A DNA stretch of 64,000 nt from contig NZ_KB913037.1 of the NCBI RefSeq assembly GCF_000384295.1, forward strand, positions 4,038,867 to 4,102,866, read 5' to 3'. Made by a program: the position numbers and the translations under genes. The stretch is from Amycolatopsis balhimycina FH 1894. Its GTDB lineage: Bacteria; Actinomycetota; Actinomycetes; Mycobacteriales; Pseudonocardiaceae. Below the pieces are notes generated by a model. It worked only from the letters and a program-made list of their open reading frames with translations, did no database searches and was not told the DNA's origin. Positions 1-9,148 of the stretch are shown piece after piece (the stretch's first letter is position 1; each line of letters begins with the position of its first letter).

Positions 1-528
1 GCCGACCAGTTCCAGCGGCCCGGATTCGTCCGGGACCCAGTGCAACATCAACAGCATCAGCAGGCCCAGTGGCTCGTCGAGGTCGATCAGCTCGCGGACC
101 TGCGGCGAATCGAGGATCTTCTCCGGATCCCGCATGTCGGCCTGCACGATCGCCGCGCGGTCGTTGCCCGCGAGCATCAGTTCGCTGTGCGCGACCGCCA
201 CCGGGTCGCGGTCGACGTACACCACCCGGCAGTCCGGGTCCTGCGCCTGGGCGACCTCGTGCACGTTCGCCACTGTCGGGATGCCGGAACCGATGTCGAG
301 GAACTGCCGGATCCCCTGCCCGGTCATGAACCGCACCGCGCGTCCGAGGAACGCGCGGCTCACGCGCGCGGAGTCGCGCAGGCCGGGCATCACGCGTTCG
401 ATCTCCTCACCGACCGCGCGGTCGACGGCGAAGTTGTGACCGCCGCCGAGCATGAAGTCGTAAGTGCGAGCGATGCTCGGCACGGAGATATCGACACCCG
501 GCGGCACCCATTCCGGTGATCGTGTCAC
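1..528 (-). CDS. SAM-dependent methyltransferase, SAV2177/DUF574 family (C-terminus beyond window)
   Basis: The reverse strand reads as the N-terminal part of an actinobacterial SAV2177-type (DUF574) methyltransferase. It opens with TRSPEWVPPGVDISVPS, then has a GGGHNFAVDR motif, the SAM-binding segment FLDIGSGIPT, VYVDRDPVAVAHS and later LMLMLHWVPD. About 175 residues are present; the family is usually about 260-280, so the gene continues past position 1. The GTG at 528 is preferred because GAGAAGG lies about 8 nt upstream; a GTG at 537 is the alternative. The substrate is unknown for this family. It is divergent from the P450 gene downstream. Confidence 0.9.
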   Translation of the reverse strand, partial: MTRSPEWVPPGVDISVPSIARTYDFMLGGGHNFAVDRAVGEEIERVMPGLRDSARVSRAFLGRAVRFMTGQGIRQFLDIGSGIPTVANVHEVAQAQDPDCRVVYVDRDPVAVAHSELMLAGNDRAAIVQADMRDPEKILDSPQVRELIDLDEPLGLLMLLMLHWVPDESGPLELVG

Positions 529-732
529 GAAGAACACCTTCTCAGTATGTCCGACCGGATGTCGGACCGGAAAGAGCTTAGCGATTCCCCGAGGATCGGC
601 TACTGCGCCATCTGCGTGAGGCCACACCACCCGATCGGGCACTGTCCCGTTCGCCCGGACGCGCCTACCGTAGACCGTCTCCTGGGGAATCCACACATTG
701 GCTCGAACGAATGGCTCAATCGAGGAGTTCGC

Positions 733-2031
733 ATGAGCGTCCCGGTCGCGCCGGGCCGGTGGCCTTTTCTCGGGCACACCCCGGCACTGCTGCGGCAACG
801 CTTCGCGTTCACCGACTCATTGCGCGAGCACGGCGAGATCGTGAAACTCCATCTCGGTCCGGCGCCCGTCTACTTCGTCGCGAGCCCGCGGCTGGTCCAC
901 GAAGTGCTGGTCACCGCGGGCCCGAAGTTCCGCAAGGGCGCCATGTTCGACAAGTTCCGGCCGTTCGTCGGAAATGGCTTGGTGCTTTCGAACGGGGACT
1001 TCCACCTGCGGCAGCGACGGCTGATGCAGCCGGCGTTCCACCGCGACCGCCTGGTCGCCTACGCGGAGATCATGCGGCGCGCGGCGGCCGGCCTGAGCGG
1101 CAGCTGGCGAGCCGGTGAAGTGCGGATGATCGAAGAGGACATGCAGAGTCTCGCGGTGACGATCGTCGGCGAGGCCCTGTTCTCCACGGACCTGGGCAAA
1201 GAAGCGATCGCCGAAGCCCGTCGTTCGATTTTCGTGATCATCCAGCAGGGAATGATCCGCGCGTTGTCCCCGAAGTTCGTCGAAAAGCTACCGGTTCCCG
1301 GAAACCGGCGGTTCGACGAGGCCATCGCGCGGATGCAGGGAATCGTGGTCGAGGTGATCCGCGACTGGCGGCGCGAAAGCACCGACCGCGGCGACCTGCT
1401 TTCGATGTTGCTGCTGGCCGGCATGACCGACGAGCAGGCGCGGGACGAGGTGCTCACCCTGCTCACGGCCGGCATCGAGACGACCGCGCTCGCGCTGGCC
1501 TGGACGTTCCACGAGCTCGGCAGGCACCCGGAGGTGGAAGCGCGGGTGCACGCCGAAGTCGACGAGGTGCTGGGCGGCCGCCCGGTCACCGTCGACGACC
1601 TCCCCCGGCTGACCTACGTCCGGCAGGTGGTCGACGAGGTGCTGCGGCTGTACCCGCTCTGGATGCTGATGCGCCGCACTCTCACCGACGTCGACCTCGG
1701 CGGGGCGCGTCTCCCGGAGGGCGCCGAGGTGATCGTCAGCCCGCACGCGCTGCACCACGACCCCGCGTCGTTCGCCGACCCGGACCGGTTCGATCCCGGC
1801 CGCTGGGCGCCGGAGCGGGCCGCCGACGTGCCGAAGGGCGCGTTCGTCCCGTTCGGGGCGGGCACCCGGCAGTGCATCGGGAACCGCTTCGCCCAGAACG
1901 AAATCGTCATCACGGTGGCCACGGTGGCCGCGCGGTGGCGGCTGGTCCCGGTTCCGGGCCGGCCGGTACGCGTGAAGTTCACCTCCGCCGCCTACCCCGA
2001 AAGCCTGCCGATGACGGCAGTCCCCCGCTAG
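733..2031 (+). CDS. Cytochrome P450
   Basis: A haem monooxygenase of about 432 residues, normal for a soluble bacterial P450. The I-helix has AGIETT near residues 246-251, the ExxR motif is EVLR near 302-305, and the haem loop is FGAGTRQCIG with the cysteine ligand near residue 381. The N-terminal part (PFLGHTPALLRQR, FVGNGLVLSNGDFHLRQRR) resembles pentalenene oxygenase-type and fatty-acid/terpene P450s, but the substrate cannot be read. The frame is open back to 547, but the ATG at 733 follows CGAGGAG at good spacing. No ferredoxin or reductase gene is adjacent. The secreted hydrolase follows after 16 nt and may be co-transcribed. Confidence 0.93.
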   Translation: MSVPVAPGRWPFLGHTPALLRQRFAFTDSLREHGEIVKLHLGPAPVYFVASPRLVHEVLVTAGPKFRKGAMFDKFRPFVGNGLVLSNGDFHLRQRRLMQPAFHRDRLVAYAEIMRRAAAGLSGSWRAGEVRMIEEDMQSLAVTIVGEALFSTDLGKEAIAEARRSIFVIIQQGMIRALSPKFVEKLPVPGNRRFDEAIARMQGIVVEVIRDWRRESTDRGDLLSMLLLAGMTDEQARDEVLTLLTAGIETTALALAWTFHELGRHPEVEARVHAEVDEVLGGRPVTVDDLPRLTYVRQVVDEVLRLYPLWMLMRRTLTDVDLGGARLPEGAEVIVSPHALHHDPASFADPDRFDPGRWAPERAADVPKGAFVPFGAGTRQCIGNRFAQNEIVITVATVAARWRLVPVPGRPVRVKFTSAAYPESLPMTAVPR

Positions 2032-2047
2032 CTGGAGGTCGTTCTCC

Positions 2048-3028
2048 GTGTCCCCCCTACGTTTTTGTGCTGCCGTTTTCCTGTTGCTGGCCACGCTTTT
2101 CCTGCCTGCTCCGGCCGCCGCGGCCACGACGTGCGAAGACCTGTCCGTCCCGGTCACGGTGGCCCTGCTCCCGCAGACGATGCACGGCCGCCTGTGCGCC
2201 CCGCCCGGAGCGTCGACGGTGGCGGTCCTGATTCCGGGCGGCACGTACAACGCGTCCTATTGGGACATCGGCTACACGCCGGAGATCCGGTCGTTCCGCC
2301 TGGCGATGAACCAGGCGGGCCTGGCGACCCTGGCACTGGACCGCCTGGGCACGGGCAGCAGTTCGAAGCCGTTGAGCACGCTGCTGAGCGCGTCGGTCCA
2401 GGCGACGGCGGCGCACCAGGTGATCCAGTCGGTGCGTTCCCGGTTCGCGAAAGTGGTCGTCGGCGGCCACTCGATCGGAGCGGCGATGGCGATGATCGAG
2501 GCGGGCCGCTACCGCGACGTCGACGGCGTGCTGGTCACGGGCATGACGCACCGGATGAACCTGGTCTCGGTGATCCCGACGCTGGCCCAGATGATGCCGG
2601 CCCCGCTGGACCCGGCGCTCCCCGGACGCGACGCAGGCTACTTGACCACCAACCCGGGCACGCGCTACACGGCGTTCCACACACCGGGTCCGTACGACGC
2701 CGCCGCGCTCGCGTACGACGAGTCCACAAAGGACGTCTTCGCGGCAACCGAGGCGGTGGACAGCCTCACGCTGACGACGGTGGTCGATCCGGCGTCCCAG
2801 CAGATCACGGCCCCGGCCCTGCTGGTGGTCGGCAACGACCCGAACTTCTGCGGAACCCTGGGCAGCGACTGCTCATCCCCGCAAGCCCTGCGCGTGTCGG
2901 AGGCCCCGTTCTTCGGCACGGCGAACCTGCAGACCTACATCCTGAACGGCTACGGCCACGCGATCAACTACGCCCCCAACGCCCCGACGTACTTCGGAGT
3001 GGTGGCCAACTGGCTGAAAACCCTGTGA
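2048..3028 (+). CDS. Secreted alpha/beta hydrolase
   Basis: A 326-residue protein with a Sec-type signal peptide: a hydrophobic core around residues 5-20 followed by APAAAA, with probable cleavage near residue 26. The nucleophile elbow is G-H-S-I-G with Ser142, and a likely catalytic His is in YGHAINY (His304). Four or more cysteines in the mature part (CED, RLC, FCGTL, DCS) suggest disulphides in an exported enzyme. The GTG at 2048 follows CTGGAGG at a suitable distance. This looks like a lipase/esterase-like hydrolase; the substrate is unknown. Confidence 0.85.
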   Translation: MSPLRFCAAVFLLLATLFLPAPAAAATTCEDLSVPVTVALLPQTMHGRLCAPPGASTVAVLIPGGTYNASYWDIGYTPEIRSFRLAMNQAGLATLALDRLGTGSSSKPLSTLLSASVQATAAHQVIQSVRSRFAKVVVGGHSIGAAMAMIEAGRYRDVDGVLVTGMTHRMNLVSVIPTLAQMMPAPLDPALPGRDAGYLTTNPGTRYTAFHTPGPYDAAALAYDESTKDVFAATEAVDSLTLTTVVDPASQQITAPALLVVGNDPNFCGTLGSDCSSPQALRVSEAPFFGTANLQTYILNGYGHAINYAPNAPTYFGVVANWLKTL

Positions 3029-3147
3029 TGATCGCCCACCGATCAGCCGGCTGGTGGACAACTTCATGACACTTTGCCCGCGTTTCTCGTCAGTTCAGCC
3101 GCCCGTGTACTACAAACGGCCCAGGCACGAGACCACGGGGAGAGCGC

Positions 3148-4092
3148 ATGCGGGTCGTGGCGGTCATGAACTACAAGGGCGGCGTGGGAAAGACGACTCT
3201 GACCGCGAACCTCGGTGCGGTCGCGGCCGGCCGCGGCCTGCGGGTTCTCCTGCTCGACCTCGACCCACAGACCAACCTGACCTTCTCCTTCTTCTCGATC
3301 GACGACTGGCACGAGCAACTCGCGGACAACCGCACGATCAAGCAGTGGTACGGCGGCGAAATGCCCGGCAGGGACGTCCCGCTGCCCGGCCTCGTGGTGT
3401 CACCGGGGCGAGTCAACCGGGCCCTCGCCGGCACCGGGGGACGGCTCGACCTGATCGCCTCCCACCTCGGGCTCATCGACATAGATCTCGAACTCGCCGC
3501 GCTGCTGGGCGGCACGACCACCCTTGACGGGTCGAAGCGGAGGTTCCTGGACCTGCACGGTTGCCTGCGGCAAGCGCTGGCGGACGACCACTTCGCCGAG
3601 TACGACCTGGTCCTCATCGACTGCGCACCGAATTTCGGCCTGGTCACCAAGACGGCGATCGTCGCGAGCGAGCAGATCCTCGTCCCGGCCAAGGCGGACT
3701 ACCTGTCCACCTTGGGACTGGAGTACCTGGTGGGCAACTGCGCCGGTCTGGTCCAGCAGTTCAACGACTTCGTCAACCACAACGGCGGAACCCGGGAACA
3801 CCGCCCGATCGACCCCGGCATGCTCGGTGTGGTCTTCACCATGGTGCAGATCTATTCACAGGACGTCACCACCGCCCAGCGCGCCTACATCGAGGAAGTC
3901 CGCCTGAACTCCAAGGTTCCCGTGCTGCAGAGCAGGATCCGCAACAGCCCCCACCACTTCGGCGACGCCGGCGAGACCGGCGTACCGGCGATGCTGCGCG
4001 CCAACAGCCGGGACAAGGTCGTCCGGGAATTCGATCAGCTCGCCGGCGAGGTGCTGACCGCGCTCGAGCTGACGCCGGGTGCCCCGCGGTGA
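3148..4092 (+). CDS. ParA-like ATPase
   Basis: A 314-residue ParA/Soj-type ATPase. It begins MRVVAVMNYKGGVGKTT, a deviant Walker A with the extra signature lysine at residue 10, followed by LLDLDPQTNLT and LVLIDCAPNFGL (Walker B region). ParA proteins position DNA or protein cargo by ATP-driven dimerisation on the nucleoid. There is no adjacent parB or parS, so plasmid or chromosome partition is unlikely. It is the first gene of an operon: its TGA overlaps the GTG of the next gene (GTGA). A GGGGAGAG ribosome site precedes the ATG. It may be the switch ATPase of a novel complex with the two downstream genes. Confidence 0.9.
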   Translation: MRVVAVMNYKGGVGKTTLTANLGAVAAGRGLRVLLLDLDPQTNLTFSFFSIDDWHEQLADNRTIKQWYGGEMPGRDVPLPGLVVSPGRVNRALAGTGGRLDLIASHLGLIDIDLELAALLGGTTTLDGSKRRFLDLHGCLRQALADDHFAEYDLVLIDCAPNFGLVTKTAIVASEQILVPAKADYLSTLGLEYLVGNCAGLVQQFNDFVNHNGGTREHRPIDPGMLGVVFTMVQIYSQDVTTAQRAYIEEVRLNSKVPVLQSRIRNSPHHFGDAGETGVPAMLRANSRDKVVREFDQLAGEVLTALELTPGAPR

Positions 4093-4736
4093 GTGACCTG
4101 AAGAGTTTCGTCGCCCTGCAGGCCCAGGTGTGGGAGTTCCTCGACCGGCAGGACGACGCCACACTGCGGAGGATTGCCGGCGGGGCGGCGCAGCTGATGG
4201 TGCTGAGCGCGGTCGAACAGGCGGTGCGAGCCCTGCCGGACATATCGTCGCCACCAGAACGACGAAACTACTTGCAAACCGCCGACCTCCTCGTGAGCGA
4301 TCTGAGGAAGATCGCCGGAGAGCTGCACTATCGCAACTACAGCAAACTTACGAAGCCGAAGCTCATCGACTTGCTTGCCGACCAGGCCGCGATCCCGACC
4401 GACGTGCCCGCAGCCGAACCGAAGCGTCCTGCACCAGCGCCTCCCACACCGGTGGCCGAAGACTCCGTGGCCGAACCGCCCGCCACCGTCCCGGTGACGA
4501 CGGGACCCGATGCCGACGCGGCAGCGATCGCCGCCCGCCTGCGCGAGATCGACACCGAGGAAGAGGGCGCCGAATATCTCGAGGCGCAGCACCTGGACCG
4601 GGACAGCCTGCTCGCCGTCGCGACCGAACTGCAGCTCACCCGCATGGACCGCCTGAGCCAGAAGGAGCTGAGGAGGCGGATCCTCAAGCAGGCGATCGGT
4701 GCCCGCCGCAAGTTCGCCGGTCTGCGGAAGTGGTGA
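4089..4736 (+). CDS. SAP-like domain protein in the ParA operon
   Basis: About 215 residues, with the GTG start overlapping the parA-like stop by 4 bp. An alpha-helical N-terminus (about 1-75) leads to a basic segment NYSKLTKPKLIDLLADQ (about 80-97), then a Pro/Ala-rich linker (about 100-145). A second similar segment, LTRMDRLSQKELRRRIL, precedes a basic C-terminus ending ARRKFAGLRKW. Both segments have the L-x(n)-K-x-x-L-I/L pattern of SAP or Rho-N type helix-extended-helix DNA/RNA-binding motifs. It is probably the DNA-binding adaptor between the ATPase and the downstream effector. The function is not known; the SAP call is motif-level inference. Confidence 0.75.
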   Translation: MSDLKSFVALQAQVWEFLDRQDDATLRRIAGGAAQLMVLSAVEQAVRALPDISSPPERRNYLQTADLLVSDLRKIAGELHYRNYSKLTKPKLIDLLADQAAIPTDVPAAEPKRPAPAPPTPVAEDSVAEPPATVPVTTGPDADAAAIAARLREIDTEEEGAEYLEAQHLDRDSLLAVATELQLTRMDRLSQKELRRRILKQAIGARRKFAGLRKW

Positions 4737-6118
4737 GTCCCGTGAGCGCGCGAACCGACGAGACCGGCGGCCGCTCGATGTACCTGATCGGCGGTCGCCG
4801 CGTCACCGTCTCGGACCTGCTCGAGGCGGGCCTGGTCAAGGCCGGCGCGAAGCTCAGGTTCAAGCGGAAGCGCATCGGTGCCACCTTCGACGCGACCGTG
4901 ACCGACGAGGGGCGGATCCGCCTCGAACCCGACGGCGAGGAGTTCCGCTCGCCTTCGCGAGCGGCCATGGTGGCGGCGGAAATGCGAGCGGTCGACGGAT
5001 GGCGAGCGTGGGTGGTGGTCGACGAGGGCCGGTTGCTCGATTCGGTGCGCCAGGAGTTTCTCGACCGGGCGATCGCCGGCGCGACGGCCACGGTCGACCG
5101 GAAATCCGGGGACCAGGATCGGCAGCGCGTCCACGAACGCCTGCGGCGAGCGCGTGAACGCGCCGACGAGCACAATCCCGAGCGGATCTCCGTCCGCGCC
5201 CTCCTGGCGCTCTGGGAAGCGACCGATCGCGGCGACAAGATCGGCCAGATCGAGGCGGACCTGGCGAACCACGGCCTGGTGACCTCGCCGAGCTTCCGCG
5301 CGGTCACCCTCGACACGGTGGTTTCCCTGACCACGCCGTCCGAGGAGGGGCCGCCCGTGATCGACGATGTCCCCGTCGGCAAGGACGACGAGGGGGGCGA
5401 TGACCTGAACGTCCGCCTGACGGTGGGAAACGTGTCTCCACTCGATGGTGTGGAGTCGGTCAGCCCGAACAGCACGCTCCATGAAGCGGTCACGAAGATG
5501 CTTCTCAACGAGTTCTCGCAGCTCGCTGTCCTGAACGGTCCCCGCAACCTGCGGGGTGCCGTGACCTGGCGCTCGATCGCCCAGGCAATGCACCAGAAAT
5601 CGGACGCGACGGTCGCCGACGCGATCGACACCCGCGTGGAACTGGTCGCGTACGACCGGGACCTCTTCGAAGTCCTTCCCCTGCTGCAGCAACACGAATT
5701 CGTCTTCGTACTGGACGAGAGCAGAATCGTGAAGGGCATTGTCACCACCTCGGACGTGGCCCGGCGCTACGGCGAGATGGCCACCCCGTTCTTCCAGGTG
5801 GGCGAGCTGGACCAGACTCTGCGCTGGATCTTGGGCCGCTCCTTCGACATTCCGGCCATCCAGCCGATGTGCAGCAGGACGGTCGAGAGCTTCGACGACC
5901 TGACCTTCGGCGACTACCAAAGCATCCTCGGAAACCGGGACGTCTGGGACAAGCTGGGCTGGCCGCTGGACCGCCAGGTCTTCATCGCCCGGCTGGAGAA
6001 GATCCGCCACATCCGCAACAAAGTCATGCACTTCCACCCGGACCCGATACCGGAAGACTCCATCACCAAGCTACGGAGCTTCAACAGCCTGCTCCACCAA
6101 TACCGCGATCCTGCCTGA
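4733..6118 (+). CDS. RAMA + CBS + HEPN-like domain protein
   Basis: About 461 residues; the GTG at 4733 overlaps the upstream stop (GTGA), though a GTG at 4742 is possible. Three regions are visible. The N-terminus (about 16-100) reads as a RAMA domain, with VTVSDLLEAGLVKAG, FRSPSRAAM and GWRAWVVV; RAMA is associated with restriction/modification proteins. The middle (about 240-350) has a CBS pair, with VSPNSTLHEAVTKML and VKGIVTTSDVARRYG. The C-terminus carries IRNKVMHFHPD, an R-N-x3-H motif typical of HEPN ribonuclease-like or Swt1-like domains. This suggests a ligand-sensing (CBS) RNase-type effector. It is the last gene of the operon and convergent with the next sigma factor gene. Confidence 0.8.
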   Translation: MSPVSARTDETGGRSMYLIGGRRVTVSDLLEAGLVKAGAKLRFKRKRIGATFDATVTDEGRIRLEPDGEEFRSPSRAAMVAAEMRAVDGWRAWVVVDEGRLLDSVRQEFLDRAIAGATATVDRKSGDQDRQRVHERLRRARERADEHNPERISVRALLALWEATDRGDKIGQIEADLANHGLVTSPSFRAVTLDTVVSLTTPSEEGPPVIDDVPVGKDDEGGDDLNVRLTVGNVSPLDGVESVSPNSTLHEAVTKMLLNEFSQLAVLNGPRNLRGAVTWRSIAQAMHQKSDATVADAIDTRVELVAYDRDLFEVLPLLQQHEFVFVLDESRIVKGIVTTSDVARRYGEMATPFFQVGELDQTLRWILGRSFDIPAIQPMCSRTVESFDDLTFGDYQSILGNRDVWDKLGWPLDRQVFIARLEKIRHIRNKVMHFHPDPIPEDSITKLRSFNSLLHQYRDPA

Positions 6119-6135
6119 CACGGCGCTTTCCCTTG

Positions 6136-7164
6136 TCACGCCTGAGGAGGGAGCGACCGCGGCAGCCCGAACGGTGACAGCATGCTGTTCTCGAACCGGG
6201 TCATGGCGCTGATCCGGTCGCCCGCAAGGGTCACGACGTACAGGCCGGTCCCGTGGCGGACGCCGTTGGGAGCGATCAGGTAGGCCCCGAACGCCGGCTG
6301 CCCGTTGGCGCGGGTCGGTACCAGGGCGAACCTCCGGCCCGCGTCGAAGATGGCGCCGCAGAAGCGGCCGACGACGTCCCGGCCCTGGTATTCCAGTGGC
6401 AGCGGTGGCATGGACATGAAGACGTCGTCGGTCAGCAGGGCCACCAGCGCGTCGACGTCGGCGGTTTCCCAGGCGTGCACGAAGCCCGCCACGATCGCGT
6501 TCTCGGTCGGCGAGGCCGTGGCGGGCGGCGGTTCGTGGCCGGCGGACGGCGGCTGGTTGCGCTGCAGGGTCGCCCGTGCCCGCTTGAGTGCGCTCTTCAC
6601 CGAGTCGAGAGTCGTGTCGAGCATGCCGGCCACCTCGCTCGCCGGGAAGCCGAGGACGTCACGCAGGATGAGGACGGCGAGCTGGCGAGGCGGCAGGGCC
6701 TGCAGTGCGGTGACGAAGGCCAGCGAGATGGATTCGGTCTGCTCGTAGCGGGCCTCCGGGCCGAGCGGCACCTGGATCGCGCCGTCGAGCAGGGTGTCCG
6801 GATAGGGTTCGAGCCAGACGACCTCGCCGAGCCGGGTCGGCTCGGGCGGTTCCACGCCGGGGATGTCCCACGCCGTGGCCGGACGCCGGGCGGCCGAGCG
6901 CAGCGTGCTCAGGCACCGGTTGGTGGCGATCCGGTAGAGCCAGGTGCGGAGCGAGGCGCGGCCGTCGAACCCGCTGAGTCCTCGCCAGGCCGCCACCACG
7001 GTGTCCTGGAGCGCGTCCTCGGCGTCCTGGAACGAGCCGAGCATCCGGTAGCAGTGCACCTGCAGCTCACGGCGGTGCGGCTCGGTCAGTGCCTGGAACG
7101 CGTCGTCGTCCCCGGCGCGCGCCCTGCTGATCAAATCTGCCCTCGAGGACTCCACGGCGGCCAC
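6136..7164 (-). CDS. ECF sigma factor with C-terminal SnoaL-like domain
   Basis: 342 residues. Sigma region 2 contains HCYRMLGSFQDAEDALQDT and LYRIATNRCL. Region 4 contains LPPRQLAVLILRDVLGF and the helix DTTLDSVKSALKRARA. After about residue 215 a SnoaL/NTF2-like tail follows, with FVHAWETADVDALVALLTDD. This is the SigJ/SigG-like architecture, where the tail modulates activity and no classical anti-sigma factor is needed; none is adjacent. Start choices are GTG at 7164, directly after GGAAGAGAG, or GTG at 7155, with AGAGG about 8 nt upstream. It is divergent from the RibD-like gene, which may be a target. Confidence 0.9.
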   Translation of the reverse strand: MAAVESSRADLISRARAGDDDAFQALTEPHRRELQVHCYRMLGSFQDAEDALQDTVVAAWRGLSGFDGRASLRTWLYRIATNRCLSTLRSAARRPATAWDIPGVEPPEPTRLGEVVWLEPYPDTLLDGAIQVPLGPEARYEQTESISLAFVTALQALPPRQLAVLILRDVLGFPASEVAGMLDTTLDSVKSALKRARATLQRNQPPSAGHEPPPATASPTENAIVAGFVHAWETADVDALVALLTDDVFMSMPPLPLEYQGRDVVGRFCGAIFDAGRRFALVPTRANGQPAFGAYLIAPNGVRHGTGLYVVTLAGDRISAMTRFENSMLSPFGLPRSLPPQA

Positions 7165-7283
7165 CTCTCTTCCCGCTGTACCGACGTCGGCGGCGGACCG
7201 AAGGGGGCGGTCCCCGGCCGACCCCTTTTCCGCTCTCGCGGCGTCCCTATCACCGGCTGTCGAGAAAGCGAAGGAGAACCGCC

Positions 7284-7865
7284 ATGGGAAAGATCGTGAT
7301 CAGCGAGACCGTATCGCTCGACGGGGTGTTCCAGGACCCGGTGGGTGCCGGGGGCTTCCGGTTCGCCGGCTGGTTCGACCAGCTCACGGGTGCGGACCGC
7401 GAGGCGTGGGCCAAGGTCGAGTTCGAGGAGGCGATGGGCGCGGAAGCGTTGCTGATGGGCCGCCGGACCTACGAGTGGCTCGTCGCGCGAGGCTGGGCGT
7501 CCCGGAGCGGCGACTGGCCGGACCGGCTGCGCGCGCTGCCCAAGTACGTCGTGTCGTCGACGCTGGAAGATCCCGCGTGGGCCAATTCGACGGTCCTCAG
7601 GGGCGACGTCATGGACGAAGTCGCGGAGCTGAAGAAGCAGGTGGACGGGGAGATCGTCGTCTACGGCAGCGGGCAGCTCGTGCTTCCGCTGATCGAGCAC
7701 GACCTGTTCGACGAGCTGCGGCTGATGATCTGCCCGTTCGCGCTCGGCGAGGGCGAACGACTGATCGGGCGGATCGGTGACCGGAAATCCCTGCGCCTGG
7801 CCGCCGGGCGCACCGTCGGGGACAGCCTCGTCTGCCTCACCTACCAGCCCGGCGCTTCGGCCTGA
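7284..7865 (+). CDS. Dihydrofolate reductase family protein (RibD C-terminal domain)
   Basis: 193 residues covering a single RibD_C/DHFR-like domain: MGKIVISETVSLDGVFQDP at the N-terminus, AEALLMGRRTYEW, and the NADPH-side segment GEIVVYGSGQLVLPLIEHDL. Such stand-alone proteins are common in actinomycetes and are predicted NAD(P)H reductases; the substrate is not known. AGGAG precedes the ATG at good spacing. It is divergent from the sigma factor gene with SnoaL domain and followed by a quinone-oxidoreductase-like gene, a pairing that suggests a redox or stress regulon, though this is inference. Confidence 0.9.
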   Translation: MGKIVISETVSLDGVFQDPVGAGGFRFAGWFDQLTGADREAWAKVEFEEAMGAEALLMGRRTYEWLVARGWASRSGDWPDRLRALPKYVVSSTLEDPAWANSTVLRGDVMDEVAELKKQVDGEIVVYGSGQLVLPLIEHDLFDELRLMICPFALGEGERLIGRIGDRKSLRLAAGRTVGDSLVCLTYQPGASA

Positions 7866-7936
7866 TCGATTCCTTTGCGCGGTGGCGGCGGTCTACCTGC
7901 TCGACGATGCAGCCCGCCGAGAGAGAGCAGATCGCC

Positions 7937-8929
7937 GTGAGCATTCCCGCCACCATGCGCGCCCTGGAGCAGACTTCGCTGCGGGGTCCGCAGGACATGC
8001 GTTTGATCCTCGACGCGCCGGTGCCGGCCCCGGGTCCGGGCGAAGTCCTGATCCGGGTCGCCGCCGCCGGCGTCAACTTCGCCGACATCTCGAAGGCCCA
8101 CGGCACGTTCCGGGACGGACCGCGCCCACCGTATCCGGCGGGGTTCGAGGCCGTCGGCGACGTCGTGGCGTGCGGTGAGTCGGTGACGGCCCCGCGGCTC
8201 GGGGATCGCGTGGCCGGCGTCGGATCCGGGGCGTTCGCTGACTACCTGGTCCTGCCGGCGGCCGCCGCGACGCCGGTGCCGGCCGGCTGGAGCGCCGAGC
8301 AGGCGCTCGGCCTGGTCGTGAACTGGCCCACCGCGCTGGCCGCGCTCAAGCCCCTGGGCCGCGTCGCCGCCGGAGAGACCGTGCTGGTCCACGCCGCGGC
8401 GGGAGCGACGGGGCAGGCCGCGGTGACGATGGCCAAGCACTACGGCGCGACGGTCATCGGCACGGCGTCGCCGGGCAAGCACGAGACGGTGCTGGCGCTG
8501 GGCGCCGACCACGTGCTGGACTCCCGCGGCGACGACCTCGCCGCCGAGGTGCGGCGGCTGACCGGCGGCGCCGGCGCCGACCTGGTGCTGGAGTCGGCGG
8601 GCGGCGCCACCTTCGAGGCGAGCCTGGCCGCGGCCAAGCGGGTCACCGGCCGGGTCGTCGTCTACGGGCTGGCGGGCGGCGAAGCCCCGGTCACCAACTG
8701 GGAACTGGTGTACCGGCACCAGGTCCACGTCATCGGGCTCAACATCGGCGTGCTGATCCAGGCCGCACCGCGGGTCTTCGGCGAGCTCATGGGCGAGCTG
8801 TCCGCGCTCGTCGCCGCGGGCGTGCTCACCCCGGCCCGCCCCACGACCTACGACCTGGCCGACGGCCCGAAGGCCCTCGCGGAGCTGGAAGCCAGGGCGA
8901 CCGTCGGCAAACTGGCCCTGCGGCCGTGA
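7937..8929 (+). CDS. Medium-chain dehydrogenase/reductase, quinone oxidoreductase type
   Basis: About 330 residues. The GroES-like N-terminal half has PGPGEVLIRVAAAGVNFAD, a typical zinc-free quinone oxidoreductase signature. The Rossmann segment is VLVHAAAGATGQAAV, followed by GGAGADLVLESAGG. Catalytic zinc ligands of alcohol dehydrogenases are not visible. The GTG at 7937 after GAGAGAG is preferred; an in-frame ATG at 7907 lacks a ribosome site. It probably reduces quinones or enones with NADPH. It lies about 70 nt after the RibD-like gene on the same strand. Confidence 0.88.
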   Translation: MSIPATMRALEQTSLRGPQDMRLILDAPVPAPGPGEVLIRVAAAGVNFADISKAHGTFRDGPRPPYPAGFEAVGDVVACGESVTAPRLGDRVAGVGSGAFADYLVLPAAAATPVPAGWSAEQALGLVVNWPTALAALKPLGRVAAGETVLVHAAAGATGQAAVTMAKHYGATVIGTASPGKHETVLALGADHVLDSRGDDLAAEVRRLTGGAGADLVLESAGGATFEASLAAAKRVTGRVVVYGLAGGEAPVTNWELVYRHQVHVIGLNIGVLIQAAPRVFGELMGELSALVAAGVLTPARPTTYDLADGPKALAELEARATVGKLALRP

Positions 8930-9148
8930 CGGTGAACCGTGCTACCTGGTCGTGATGCCGGACGGGACGACATGGCCGCGGCCGCGGATGCCCGCTGACC
9001 TGCGTTTCGATTCCTTCTCACCGACGTCCTGGTCGTACTGGTGACCGGCGGCGAAGGAGCAGAGCATGGCAAGCAGGCAATCCGCGGCGGCGGACCACCG
9101 GGCCGCGATCGCGCATCCGGCCGACCGGCCGCGGCCTAGGCTCGCGGC

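Noticed and set aside
3148..4092. Chromosome or plasmid partition locus
   Set aside because: The ATPase is ParA-like but there is no ParB gene or parS-like repeat, and its coupled partners are unlike partition proteins.
4337..6037. 566-codon minus-strand open frame
   Set aside because: Antisense to the SAP-like and RAMA/CBS/HEPN-like genes, which have clear domains and overlapping starts.
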